Origin: Cloacimonetes bacterium UBA5456
GTDB taxonomy: Bacteria; Cloacimonadota; Cloacimonadia; Cloacimonadales; Cloacimonadaceae
Reading direction: 5' to 3'
Length of the DNA: 17,313 nt
Assembly (NCBI GenBank): GCA_002427325.1
Contig: DIQS01000058.1
Coordinates: 603 to 17,915 of the forward strand
The notes under the pieces are model-generated. The model was given only the letters and a program-made list of their open reading frames with translations, was not told the DNA's origin and did no database searches. A program made the translations under genes and the position numbers. Shown here in pieces: positions 9,301 through 16,900 of the stretch (positions are counted from its first letter, which is position 1; every line of letters starts with the position of its first letter).

Positions 9301-10640
9301 TCTATCGTGATAACGTTCTTTTAGCTCCCGCCGGCCTCGATTATGTAGATACAGTCCCAGATTTCGGCACATATTCCTACAGCGTCACAGCCGTCTATGA
9401 TAATGGCGAATCTCTCCCCGCAGGGCCGATTGAAGTGACGATTGTCGAGCTGGAACCTCCAACCAATCTGAGTGCTGTCGTGAATCTCAATACTGTTTCC
9501 TTGAGCTGGACAATCCCCGGCGAAAGCAAACAGGCTTCCATGGCACCGCCCAACCCTGATCAGACATCCTCAGAGAAAGACCGTGATGTTATACTTACAG
9601 GCTTTAAAATCCTCAGAGATGATACACATATCGCCACTCTCGCTCCGGATTTCACTTCCTTCCACGATATTTCCGTTCCTAACGGCGTTTATGAATATAG
9701 CGTAAGTGCGCGTTATAACGTAGGTCATTCCAGCCCTGCAACTATACAGGTAACGGTTAATGTAGAATTGGAAGAAGCAGTTTTTGCAGATAGCTTCGAA
9801 GAATATGAAGACTTTGCCACCAGCTTTGAGCCGTGGACGCTGATAGATCAAGATGGCAGTTTAAGCCTCGACTTAGGCAATAACGTATTCCCCGGTAGTG
9901 GCTCTGCATTTGCCTATATGATCTTCAATCCTACGCAGACTGTGCCTCCGTTGGTCTATCCTGTGGCATACGAAGGGGACAAGATGGCAGCATCGTTTAG
10001 AGCGCTAACCCCGCCAAACGATGACTACTTGATCACACCTCAAATCCAGTTGGGAACCAATAGCATGCTCAGGTTCTATGCACTCTCACATACTTCGAGC
10101 TATGGACTTGAGCGCTTCAAGCTTGGTATATCGACCCTCTCAGACCCCAACATCTTGAGCGGATACAATTATATCTCCGGCGACGAAGACCTTCTTGCTC
10201 CTGCACGCTGGACTGAGTATTACTTCGATATCAGCAACTATGACAACGAGCAGGTTTATATAACAATCCATTGCATATCTAACAATGCCTCCGTATTCTA
10301 TGTGGATAACTTCTCTGTTCATACAAAGCGCACTTCAAATGATGATGAGTTCGCACCCGCACTTGGCACTCAGCTTGCGGGCAACTATCCCAATCCCTTT
10401 AATCCTGAAACCACCATTTCCTATAGCCTAAAGGAAGCAGGATTGGTCAGCATCGACATCTATAACGTCAAAGGCCAATTGATAAAACACTTGGTCAAGG
10501 GCGAGATGAGTGCCGGCAATCACAGCATTGTGTGGAATGGAAAAGACGATCATAACCACGCTGTTTCTTCGGGAGTATATTTCTATAAGATGAACTCAGG
10601 TTCATATAGCTCGACCAAGAAAATGATCATGATGAAATAG
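3369..10640 (+). CDS. Giant exported C10-family (streptopain-like) cysteine peptidase
   Basis: The product is a secreted papain-fold peptidase of 2423 aa. The start is set by AAGAGG six bases upstream and by a signal peptide (about residues 1-19, ending MWA). A propeptide (20-145) carries YVLVAADDRSAPILGY. The C10 domain (about 150-362) has Cys176 in AGCVATTMAQIMKKW, His312 in GGHAFVLDG, and NWGW, all as in SpeB. After it come a CARDB-like domain (369-474), two copies of an unassigned beta module B (476-654, 658-836), an ASH/choice-of-anchor D domain (843-943), choice-of-anchor J (946-1110), and an array of four Fn3 and two more ASH domains in which module A is nested twice (1148-1308, 1762-1922). 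A second choice-of-anchor J (2134-2320) and the sorting tail (2333-2423) follow. SpeB itself is about 400 aa, so this is an extreme expansion. The likely role is breakdown or binding of extracellular protein; the substrate is unknown. Confidence 0.93.
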   Translation: MKKAVIFALFIIALNFMWAELINEDIAGSVAQKFYEHVSKSSGMLSSIKVYSYDAALPDLYVVSFDPMGYVLVAADDRSAPILGYAMNSLFPLDDLPAHIDWYLSQYSRSMAEIRQHPEWLKDPNWEKLIDLDFSEYDFSRNVSPLCATTWDQNWPYNSMCPADSEGSGGRVYAGCVATTMAQIMKKWNHPPQGQGSHSYNATGYGTQTANFGNTTYNWQNMPNSITQVNTNISTLIYHCGVAVDMDYSPDGSGAYIVDARDAMVNYFRYHESAHASSASSFSAANWATKLRTDLDASRPIIYQGVGSAGGHAFVLDGYQGTDYFHFNWGWSGYYDGYFYLNNLNPGSYDFSQYQAAITSIYPVVTYQNDLAATAISGEQMPVEGQQSSYQVTVENMGLNSQTNYTVQLYRDNGVLLSSVSGNSISAGATITYTLNWTPDVTGTHVLYGKVNLSTDQNPDNNVTGDLDIQILSADNIVIQLGNGTSSNDITSAPTPYGTWYKAFRQQYLILSSELSAAGAAAGDLSALGFNVANVNNCSAMPNYTIRLKTTNLSVLSSSFETGNYQTVCQYTEYLPSNGWNTHIFQSPFIWDGVSNILVDISADVIPGSYTQNASVYYTPTSFNSCLRFQSDSTNGINGTTGTLSTNRANMKLISTSSATEVTIGSGVANYYMPVNAYYGYSYAQMLYKADEIGVSGQQIVKLAYHWNGVGAAVNSTAWTIYMGNTNKTAFANTSDWIDINDLTQVYQGTVNIPAENRWIEIELAVPFEYNSNQNLVIAVHEGQQGYDSNAMYFYNTSSTSGRSLRCQSDSSNPNPAQPPTGSLMAAYPNIKMTFEEVSQTPVLAIVPNVQEWDFAHQAKDSISTKEFTIYNNGSGTLTLNNVSVSGTGFALQDAFVPTTLGYSESVDITVVYNPTAAGNYEGTLLITSSHGSRTVNLLGSCYDPVISQFPFFEGFELGNTNGSTAITQWEQILGTQYGGQYWTANSTQTNYNRTPRSGDWNITLRYEGESTLMRPIMLEGGQSFSLEFWARQDATTGATIKAVLGTNPELSGNLIQIVQPTNVLNGDYQQFYGEFVVPQSGLYYIGIYANVNHIPWYISLDDITIDRSNASEVLVPPNSLQATVAGANVSLTWNAPEDVPDDPADPQWITWCDVNTTTNAIGTNSAVVFDVAHRYDANDLAAFQGLSVSKMKFVPNEVNCTYTAKVWTGINASAPSTLVYSQVIPSPIMGAWNEVILNNPVPIPASGEIWIGYEVNTQGGYPAVCDGGPQVAGKGNMMYFNNQWIQLTQAGATLTYNWSIQAYVETVAQSAQALAYTPIREEPRELVFGANFDVRRIDLVPSDRALNRAQLGYKVYRDNSLIATINNPATLNYLDVVTAAGVYSYTVTAYYDGGESLPAGPAIAEVTQIPIPIFAITPESHAFGNVSIGANASQQFTVSNAGTGTLTINSITISGAMMSLGALPTLPANLGAGQSLNFNAIYAPTAYGQHTGTISITDNLNRVVHTVALTGMGVDVLSPPTNLQASVEDFSVTLSWNAPVRETLASIDSRGDITSLSSLLLDETRARTGYKVYRNNNLLTTINNPQTLTHIDEVDAEGVYSYSVTAVYDSGESAAAGPVEVEVSAPAAPDFAITPESHNFGQVHVEQSRSQQFTISNAGGGTLTINTITINGEMMSLDSLPTLPTELDADENISFEVIYAPTEEGAHAGTITITDNLGRVSHSVQLSGTGVDFSDLYPPRNLRANLDGMDVNLFWNAPAIGNWIFNCNPDAIGSAFGTNSAAVFDVAHRHDTSALADYLGSAITRVRFVPQEANCIYTIKIWTGIYPDAPSALVYSQVVHSPTIGSWNTILLDTPVSISAHTDLWIGYECDTQTGYPAGCDDGSPFNGSGNMINMGGWSTLFELSPSHNNNWLIQAYVDHSARALVFADQQQTCEPVVQTDISGNARSILELNVVNNPTPTSGEISGETRELIGFNLYRDNVLLAPAGLDYVDTVPDFGTYSYSVTAVYDNGESLPAGPIEVTIVELEPPTNLSAVVNLNTVSLSWTIPGESKQASMAPPNPDQTSSEKDRDVILTGFKILRDDTHIATLAPDFTSFHDISVPNGVYEYSVSARYNVGHSSPATIQVTVNVELEEAVFADSFEEYEDFATSFEPWTLIDQDGSLSLDLGNNVFPGSGSAFAYMIFNPTQTVPPLVYPVAYEGDKMAASFRALTPPNDDYLITPQIQLGTNSMLRFYALSHTSSYGLERFKLGISTLSDPNILSGYNYISGDEDLLAPARWTEYYFDISNYDNEQVYITIHCISNNASVFYVDNFSVHTKRTSNDDEFAPALGTQLAGNYPNPFNPETTISYSLKEAGLVSIDIYNVKGQLIKHLVKGEMSAGNHSIVWNGKDDHNHAVSSGVYFYKMNSGSYSSTKKMIMMK
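6810..7293 (+). repeat. Beta module A, nested in the first Fn3 domain
   Basis: The copy starts with QWITWCDVN and ends with YNWSIQAYVE. The preceding strands (LQATVAGANVSLTWNAP) and the following strands (LGYKVYRDNSLIATINNP) together make one Fn3 domain, so module A sits inside it rather than beside it. It keeps the two recurring Cys residues (in NCTYT and AVCDGGP). Confidence 0.7.
7600..8572 (+). repeat. Tandem ASH/choice-of-anchor D domains separated by one Fn3
   Basis: Two near-identical domains (about 7600-7915 and 8250-8572) share 'FAITPESHxFG', 'SNAGxGTLTIN' and 'TLPxxLxA'. They alternate with Fn3 domains, which suggests duplication of an Fn3+ASH unit inside the gene. The earlier ASH domain at 5895-6198 is more divergent. 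Confidence 0.75.
8652..9135 (+). repeat. Beta module A, nested in the third Fn3 domain
   Basis: The copy starts near NWIFNCNPD and ends NWLIQAYVD. From 8889 onward it is very similar to bases 1-350 of the window, including a 25-base identical start ending TTGGAAT, so this part of the gene is also duplicated in the truncated upstream gene. The flanking Fn3 strands are 'NLRANLDGMDVNLFWNAP' before and 'LIGFNLYRDN' after. Confidence 0.7.
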
Positions 10641-10687
10641 TATCAAATGACGATAGGAAGAGGAGCTGCGAGAGTGGCTCCTCTTTT
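9770..10687 (+). repeat. Long direct repeat, copy 2
   Basis: This is the partner of 1430-2347, covering the choice-of-anchor J domain, the sorting tail, the stop codon and the terminator of the giant peptidase gene. The two copies lie about 8.34 kb apart in direct orientation. Confidence 0.85.
10658..10687 (+). terminator. Intrinsic terminator of the giant peptidase gene
   Basis: A 9-bp stem (AAGAGGAGC at 10658-10666 with GCTCCTCTT at 10677-10685) is followed by T residues, 17 bases after the stop. It is a duplicate of the hairpin at 2317-2347; most substitutions fall in the loop, while the stem is preserved. Confidence 0.85.
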
Positions 10688-10723
10688 GTTTTACACGTGA
10701 ATACTTTCAAAGGGAGCTGCAAT

Positions 10724-10836
10724 AAAAGAGTCCAACACAGCAGGAGCAATGCCCGCGCAGAAGCCACAGAGCAAAACTACGTCTGTCCATCACGCCCTTC
10801 TTGAGCAGGCGTGCTTCTTTGTTAAAGCCGCAGGAT
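10724..10836. repeat. Decayed left half of the 233-bp intergenic element
   Basis: Bases 10751-10836 align colinearly with 3091-3174 of the intact element. They share GCAGAAGCCAC, then C(A/G)AA(A/G)CT(A/G)CGT, and end in TTAAAGCCGCAGGAT. Upstream, AAAGAGTCCAACACAGCAGGAGCAA (10725 onward) is a degraded version of the left terminal repeat. Similarity stops at 10836. An inverted repeat CACGCC/GGCGTG (10791-10813) lies in it and could weakly terminate transcripts from either side. Confidence 0.6.
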
Positions 10837-10874
10837 AAGTAGCATTCCTAAAGCTGTATTTATTATTAGCTATG

Positions 10875-13664
10875 CTATTTCATCAGCATCATTTTGATTA
10901 CTTTTGATTGATATTTGGTTTGCACGCGACAGAAATACACGCCGCTGCTGAGATTCCTCTCTTTGGCATCTGTGGCATCCCAAAGCCAATAGTGCCTACC
11001 CGCAGGCAGATAGCCATCCAGCAAGGTCTTCACCAATTGTCCTTTGAGGTTAAAGATTTGCAGCTTGGTCTCGGAAGCTTCATCCAGCTTAAAGATGATA
11101 TTGGTTATCGGATTGAAGGGATTGGGATAGTTTTTGAGCTCTATCCGCGGCGCAGGAGTCTCACCGCCTTGTGAGGGTTCCCAAGTCTTTAGCGGCAGAT
11201 ATTGCAGATACCAGCCTTGATAGCTCGGCGGGCACAAGACAAAATATATGCCATAATCCGTCTCTGCGATAGTTTCATAAGGCAAGATTGAGACCCGTGA
11301 ATCCTCAGGATAGCTCACCACTCCGTCTTGATCGATAAATCCATAGTGAAAAGCATTTGGATCCTCCGCAGCAGCACCTGTCGAGCCATACCACAAGAGG
11401 CGTCCATCTTTGAGAATTACAGGCTGGCGCAGTTTATATCTCGAAATCTGAGCACTCCAGACCAATTCACTGTCGAGATTATATTTATTGATGCTATGTT
11501 CGTAGTAGCTAAAGTAGGCGTCATCTTGGATACAGAGCTTATTTGAGTATTGATTGACGATCTCATACAGAGGAGAAAAGTCATCGCTATAGACCTGATA
11601 AATATTGTCGTCTTTCAGCATCCACACCGGAGGATATGAGGGTCCGCCCTGATGCCCCCAGTCCCAATACAAGAGACTCAATTGCATGACCCAGCGTCCG
11701 TTATCCTGATACAAAGAGCTCACTCGACAACCCACATAATCGCCAGTAAGCTCAACTAATTCTTTTGCAGAATCCGGGCTATAGCTCGGCAACCCACTGC
11801 TTGTGATGCTATTGATGAAGCTCATCGTCGTGACGTTCGAGCTGCGCTGTCCCCAGATCAAGTGATTGCCACACATGCGCGCTTCGCACAATACATCGCC
11901 ATCGTAATTGGGATTGAGCTTTGCCATCAGCACGCCATCTCCATGCCACACGGGATAGCCATCCACATAGCGTTGGACATATATCTCGTTATTGATCTTG
12001 CGCGCCGCCAAGATGGCTCCCTCATATTCTGCAAAGCCGATGCATCCTGCTATCCTGACGCCCTCACCCCACACATCACCTTTTCGTGGATCAATCTTAT
12101 GCATTTCGAGGTAATATGAATTCCTTGTAGCCACTATCACCTTATTATCTTCCGTCTCAAAAAGCTCTATCGGTGCATATTGCCCTAATTCCAAGCTCTG
12201 TGCTTCGGGATAAAGCTTTTCACCATCAGGAGTTATCACCTGATAAAAGAGCCGAACGGGATTGTAAGGCATCCAACAGGTGAAGAGGCTTCCATCTTTC
12301 AAGGCGAGACTTTTCCGAAAACGAAAAGTGACTCTTCGTCCTCTTTTGATCTGAAATCCGTTTTCGGGATAGCTAAGATTTCCCGCACTATCTATTTTCT
12401 GATAATTCAGATCGGCATAGCCATCATCATTTTCTGTCCCGACATAGGTGAGATAGCTGAGCTTGAGCGCGTTATCTTCTTGAAAAGCATGAAACACCAA
12501 GCTGCTCACTCCCGACATCGGTACGTGCTGCGCAATCGTCCACGGACTGCAATAGCTGTTAAAATGCAAGATGTAGTTATCTGGATTCATTCTATAATCG
12601 CCTCTGTAGGCAATGAAATACCAGCCGCCATCATCATCGACAACGATCTTAGAGTTATGCTGAGTTTTTTCGCCGGGATCCGAAGTAGCAGGCGCATAGC
12701 TATAGAGAGGCTCGCCGAAAGAGGTGATCAGGTCTACGCAGTGATGCCCCCTTCTGATGTTGTTCAGTGTTTCATCTAACTTTTGATAGTGCACGATCAC
12801 CCTATCAAGAGCAGAAACAGCAAGGCCTTCCAGCTGCACGGCATAGCTCGGCGCCTTGCTCCAGGGCTGATTCCAGCTCCAAGAACCGGTAGAAGAAAAA
12901 CGACGAACCATAGCGCTATCGCCCTCTGTCCATCCTGCATAAAAGCTTCCGTCACTTGCTTTTGCCAGCTTCAAACCCTTGATCAATTCATCGGATGAAT
13001 GGCTGATGGTCTGGTTAGAGTTGTGCGAATTGCCGATGCAATATATGGTAAAGCCATAATCGCCGGTAAGAGCAAAGACCACGCCACCATCATTCGCAAG
13101 CAGAGCATCAGTGTTATTGTAATGATCTTCCCCGTCCATATTAAAATACAGCGTTGCAGAGAGCTCCCCCGCGCTATTTATATATCCATAATGATATCCA
13201 TAATACTTACTGTATGTATCTATCAAGTGCAAACCGCCCACCTTGTCTGGAACAATGGTTACATCTACTCTCCTCATATTTGTGATATTGATGTTAGAAA
13301 GATGCTCGATGCGCGCGCCATCTTGGTCGTAGCTATCCATAGCTATGCAATTTGAGGTTTTTCTGGCGATGGCTATGGTGTTGTCACTTTTTATCGCCAC
13401 ACCTGCAAGTTCGCGCACGGGGATGGGCTTTTCCCAAAGGGCTTGATAGTCGGGAGTAAACAATTCAAAATGAGGCACTTCAGCGCCCAAATAAGTCTTG
13501 TTATAGACCAAGAGGATATTACCATTGGGACACACTCTACTAAATTGCGTAAACCCATAATTTTCCACCTCATAGATGGTCATCTCTTCGCTAAAAGCGA
13601 GACCTTGTGCAAGCGTAAAGACGCTGAGGAACAGTATCACCATTATAAAGGCAAGTCGTTTCAC
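10875..13664 (-). CDS. Secreted protein of unknown function, possibly a beta-propeller, with type IX sorting tail
   Basis: I do not recognise a named family. The product is 929 aa, read right to left. It starts at a GTG (13664) chosen because a strong AAGGAGG lies five bases upstream and a clear signal peptide follows (about residues 1-19, MKRLAFIMVILFLSVFTLAQ). The body (about 25-835) is rich in short strands with recurring phrases of the kind 'DGSFYAGW', 'DGGWYFIAYRGD', 'DNKVIVATRN' and 'DGRLLWYGS'. This is the look of a beta-propeller or a chain of repeated blade-like units, though I see no fixed-length repeat. The C-terminus (about 845-929) has NYPNPFNPITNIIF, GQLVKTLLDG, SSGVYFCRV and KMMLMK, the same sorting tail as its neighbours but more divergent. 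It is convergent with the giant peptidase gene and divergent from the next one, so it is its own transcription unit. No enzyme motif was seen. Confidence 0.85.
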   Translation of the reverse strand: MKRLAFIMVILFLSVFTLAQGLAFSEEMTIYEVENYGFTQFSRVCPNGNILLVYNKTYLGAEVPHFELFTPDYQALWEKPIPVRELAGVAIKSDNTIAIARKTSNCIAMDSYDQDGARIEHLSNINITNMRRVDVTIVPDKVGGLHLIDTYSKYYGYHYGYINSAGELSATLYFNMDGEDHYNNTDALLANDGGVVFALTGDYGFTIYCIGNSHNSNQTISHSSDELIKGLKLAKASDGSFYAGWTEGDSAMVRRFSSTGSWSWNQPWSKAPSYAVQLEGLAVSALDRVIVHYQKLDETLNNIRRGHHCVDLITSFGEPLYSYAPATSDPGEKTQHNSKIVVDDDGGWYFIAYRGDYRMNPDNYILHFNSYCSPWTIAQHVPMSGVSSLVFHAFQEDNALKLSYLTYVGTENDDGYADLNYQKIDSAGNLSYPENGFQIKRGRRVTFRFRKSLALKDGSLFTCWMPYNPVRLFYQVITPDGEKLYPEAQSLELGQYAPIELFETEDNKVIVATRNSYYLEMHKIDPRKGDVWGEGVRIAGCIGFAEYEGAILAARKINNEIYVQRYVDGYPVWHGDGVLMAKLNPNYDGDVLCEARMCGNHLIWGQRSSNVTTMSFINSITSSGLPSYSPDSAKELVELTGDYVGCRVSSLYQDNGRWVMQLSLLYWDWGHQGGPSYPPVWMLKDDNIYQVYSDDFSPLYEIVNQYSNKLCIQDDAYFSYYEHSINKYNLDSELVWSAQISRYKLRQPVILKDGRLLWYGSTGAAAEDPNAFHYGFIDQDGVVSYPEDSRVSILPYETIAETDYGIYFVLCPPSYQGWYLQYLPLKTWEPSQGGETPAPRIELKNYPNPFNPITNIIFKLDEASETKLQIFNLKGQLVKTLLDGYLPAGRHYWLWDATDAKERNLSSGVYFCRVQTKYQSKVIKMMLMK

Positions 13665-13669
13665 GATAT

Positions 13670-13676
13670 CCTCCTT
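13670..13676 (-). promoter_or_regulatory. Strong Shine-Dalgarno AAGGAGG fixing a GTG start
   Basis: On the minus strand AAGGAGG is followed by ATATC and then GTG. The near-perfect match and five-base spacing fix the start of the 929-aa gene at 13664 even though the codon is not ATG. Confidence 0.85.
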
Positions 13677-13702
13677 GGGACAGTCTTATAAGTTGTATCC
13701 CG

Positions 13703-13730
13703 AAATTAGCGCTTGCATTGCATCTGTCAA
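13703..13730 (-). promoter_or_regulatory. Candidate promoter of the 929-aa gene
   Basis: On the minus strand a consensus TTGACA (13730-13725) is followed after 16 bases by TAATTT (13708-13703), a poor -10. The implied leader is about 30 bases and holds the Shine-Dalgarno. The -35 is good and the -10 matches at only three positions. Confidence 0.35.
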
Positions 13731-13752
13731 GCTAAATCGTTGATTTCTTCTT

Positions 13753-13842
13753 ACAAGGCTTTCTTGCTTATGGTTTGAACATAAAACTTGACACAATCCT
13801 TGCTTTTTATAAGCCTTGTCATCATGGCATATTTGCTATGAT
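13753..13842. repeat. Inverted repeats in the divergent intergenic region
   Basis: ACAAGGCTT (13753-13761) and AAGCCTTGT (13811-13819) form a perfect 9-bp inverted repeat 49 bases apart, enclosing a TTGACA. Directly after it, ATCATGGCA (13821-13829) pairs with TGCTATGAT (13834-13842) around a 4-base loop with one G-T wobble. No T-run follows. They lie between two divergent genes and could be operator or leader structures, or remains of the element that overlaps them. Confidence 0.5.
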
Positions 13843-13870
13843 ATTCACGATGTTTTGCGCGTACTTTGCC
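13768..13870. repeat. Decayed right half of the 233-bp intergenic element
   Basis: ATAAAACTTGACACAATCCT (13781-13800) matches 3186-3205 of the intact element with one change, and similarity runs on through GCTT and TAT. Weaker matching extends back to about 13768, where the element's next base after the end of the left half (3174) would fall. The right terminal repeat, if present near 13850-13870 (GCGCGTACTTTGCC), is badly eroded. Confidence 0.5.
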
Positions 13871-13971
13871 AAAGATAAGCCATGCACAGAGCTTTAGAAT
13901 ATTACTAAGCAAAACCAAAAATAAGCTTGTTAGCCGAGAGCTTGAAGCTGACAAAAAAAGAGAGAATCGAC

Positions 13972-16900
13972 ATGAAGAAATCAGCTATTATTCTTCTGTT
14001 CATCATGCTGCTTAGCACCATGTGGGCAGAGAGAGTTGAAGAAGACCTTGCCGCAAAAATTGCGCTTGGTTTCTATGCATACAAAAGCAATACTGCCGGC
14101 GATATTTCGTCCATACAAGGCTATCCCGCAGACAGGGCAACAAAACCGGATATCTATGTAGTTAATTTCGAGCCGACAGGATTTGTCCTCATCGCCGCAG
14201 ACGATAGATCGGAGCCCATTTTGGGATATTCCACAGACTCTTTCTTCCCTCTTGAAGGGCTTCCCGACCATGTTGATTGGTTTCTGGGCGAATATAGCAA
14301 AAGCCTTGCCGAGATCAGGCAGCATCCTGAGTGGGATAAAAACCTCAGCTGGGATAGGCTGAGTAATTATGACTTTTCAGACTACATTGTCACCCGCGAC
14401 GTGGCGCCTCTCTGTGCAACGAGATGGGACCAAAATTGGCCATATAACGCCATGTGTCCTGCTGATGGCAGCGGCCCCGGCGGCAGGGTCTATGCAGGTT
14501 GCGTGGCAACAGCCATGGCTCAAATCATGAAGAGATGGGATCATCCCACCACGGGGCATGGCTCTCACTCCTATAACGCCGCGGGTTATGGCACTCAAAC
14601 GGCAAACTTTGGCGACACCATGTATGAATGGCAAAACATGCCCAACTATATATATACGCAAAACAATAGCATTGCAACCCTCATATATCATTGTGGCGTA
14701 TCTGTGAACATGCAATACTCCCCCAGTGGGAGCGGTGCCTATTCAATTGATGCAAGAAATGCAATGGTGAATTACTTTAGGTTTCATAACAGTGCAAGCT
14801 ATGTCACAGCCGCCTCTTATGGCCCAAGTGCCTGGGAAAACTTGTTGATCTCAAACTTAGATTCATCGCGCCCGATGATCTATAGCGGGACGGGAAACAC
14901 CGGCGGACATGCCTTCGTCTTAGACGGCTATCAGGGAACGAGTCACTTCCATTTCGTTTGGGGTTGGGGCAACAGCTATGTCGGTTATTATTATCTAAAT
15001 AATCTGAACCCGGGTAGCTATAACTTCACAAGCTCTCAGGCAGCAGTGCTCAATCTCTATCCGATCAACCAACCTGCAAATGATATGGCTGCATACTCGA
15101 TTGATGGCGAGCAGGAGCTGGCCTTGGATGAGCAATACACCTTTCAAATTGGCGTATTCAATAACGGGCCAAATCCTCAAAGCAATTATACAGTTCAGTT
15201 CTACGTCGATGACACACTTGTAGGAAGCCAAACCGGTACTACCCAGCTTTTGTGGGGACAGGGCGCAAGTTTTGATTTCAACTGGACTCCCACAGCACTG
15301 GGAACGTTCACACTCTATGGCAAAGTAGTCTTGGCAGGCGATCTAAACCCCGATAACGACTATACTGATGCGCTCGAAGTGGAAGTTTTTGAAGAAGTAT
15401 ATACAACCGTTCAAATAGGCGGAAGCAACCTCTATAACACCTATTCCGGGGTGCATACGCCCTATGGCTCGCAAAGCATGGCATATCGTCAGCAATATCT
15501 GATTACAAGTGATGAGCTTATGGACGCAGGAGCAGGAGCGGGGAGCTTTCTCAGCTTGGGCTTTGATGTGCGCAGCGTGAATAACTGCCCTCCTATTCCC
15601 GATTATAAAATCCGGCTGAAAAATACCCAGAACAGCTCTTTGTCACAATATTTTGAAACAGGCTACTATCAAACGGTGTGCGAATATGATGAATACACGC
15701 CGACTCCCGGCTGGAATGAACACGAATTTCAATATCCTTTTGCTTGGGACGGAGTGTCGAATATCATCGTGGATATCAGCACAGGTTTGCGCGAGCCAAT
15801 GACCACGCAATGTTCTTCTGCATATCACACTTACAGCTCTTTTGACAGCTGTTTGCGCTTTGATAGCAATGCCGTAGCGGGCATTAACGGAAGCTCTGGC
15901 ACCTTAGGTAGAAGCAGAGCAAATATCAGGCTTATCTATCGTGATGCCGGAGTCGAGCCGGAAATCATAATCTCACCCTCGATCATCGACTTCGGCGATC
16001 TTAACTGGGGAGAAACCGAGGTAGTATATGCCAATCTTTCAAATATTGGTGGAGGTAGCGTAGAGCTTTGGGAGGGTAATTTTGCCTTCACAGGCGAGCA
16101 TGCTGAGATGTTTTTTCATAGTATAAGCGCTTATCCCGTATCTTTGGGAAGCGGACAAAGCTTTGCTTTTCCTATCTTTGTCATTGCGGATCAGTTTGGT
16201 CAGCTTAGTGCAAGCTTAGTCGTCACTTATGGCGGTGTGGAATATGAGGCGGAACTGCGCTGTTATTGCATTTCACCCGCAATCGAGCAATTCCCTTTCT
16301 TTGAAGGTTTTGAAACTTATCCGAATTTTGCCACTTCGTTTGCACCTTGGACTCTTTTAGATGTGGATTCAGCGCAGACTTCGGGGATAGATAGTGTAAG
16401 TTTCCCCGGCAGCGGCACGCCTATGGCATTCATGATATTCAATCCGCAGATAACCGTGCCTCCGCTTCCCATCGTAGCTTATGAAGGAGATAAAATGGCT
16501 GCGGCATTCGCGTCTATCGGTGTATATAGCAACGACTTTCTGATAACGCCGCGTCTGAAATTGGACACAAATAGTGTAGTGAAATTCCACGCTTTTTCCT
16601 ATATCCCACAAGACCAAAGCTCGAGCTTCAGACTGGGAATATCCACGGCTACAAACCCAAGTCTGGTGAACGAATACGACTTTATCCTTGGTGAGGACTT
16701 CCTCTTCGCTCCCGATTATTGGGAGGAGTTTTGCTTCGATATATCCCAGTATGACAATCAAGAGGTTTACATTGCCATACAGAGCTCCTTTGACCACGCT
16801 AATGCGTTTATGGTGGACAACTTTTCTGTCCACTGTCGACCTTATTCCAACGATGATGAGATCGCACCTGCGCTTGTCAGCAGAATCCGGGGCAATTATC

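Noticed and set aside
10791..10813. CACGCC/GGCGTG hairpin as terminator of the minus-strand gene
   Set aside because: The stem is only 6 bp, no T-run follows on the minus strand, and it lies within the decayed element. I list it only as a possible weak terminator.
13927..13971. Upstream TTG start adding 15 residues to the short C10 peptidase
   Set aside because: The added residues are charged and would precede the signal peptide. The ATG at 13972 starts the same MKK...MWAE leader as the paralogue.
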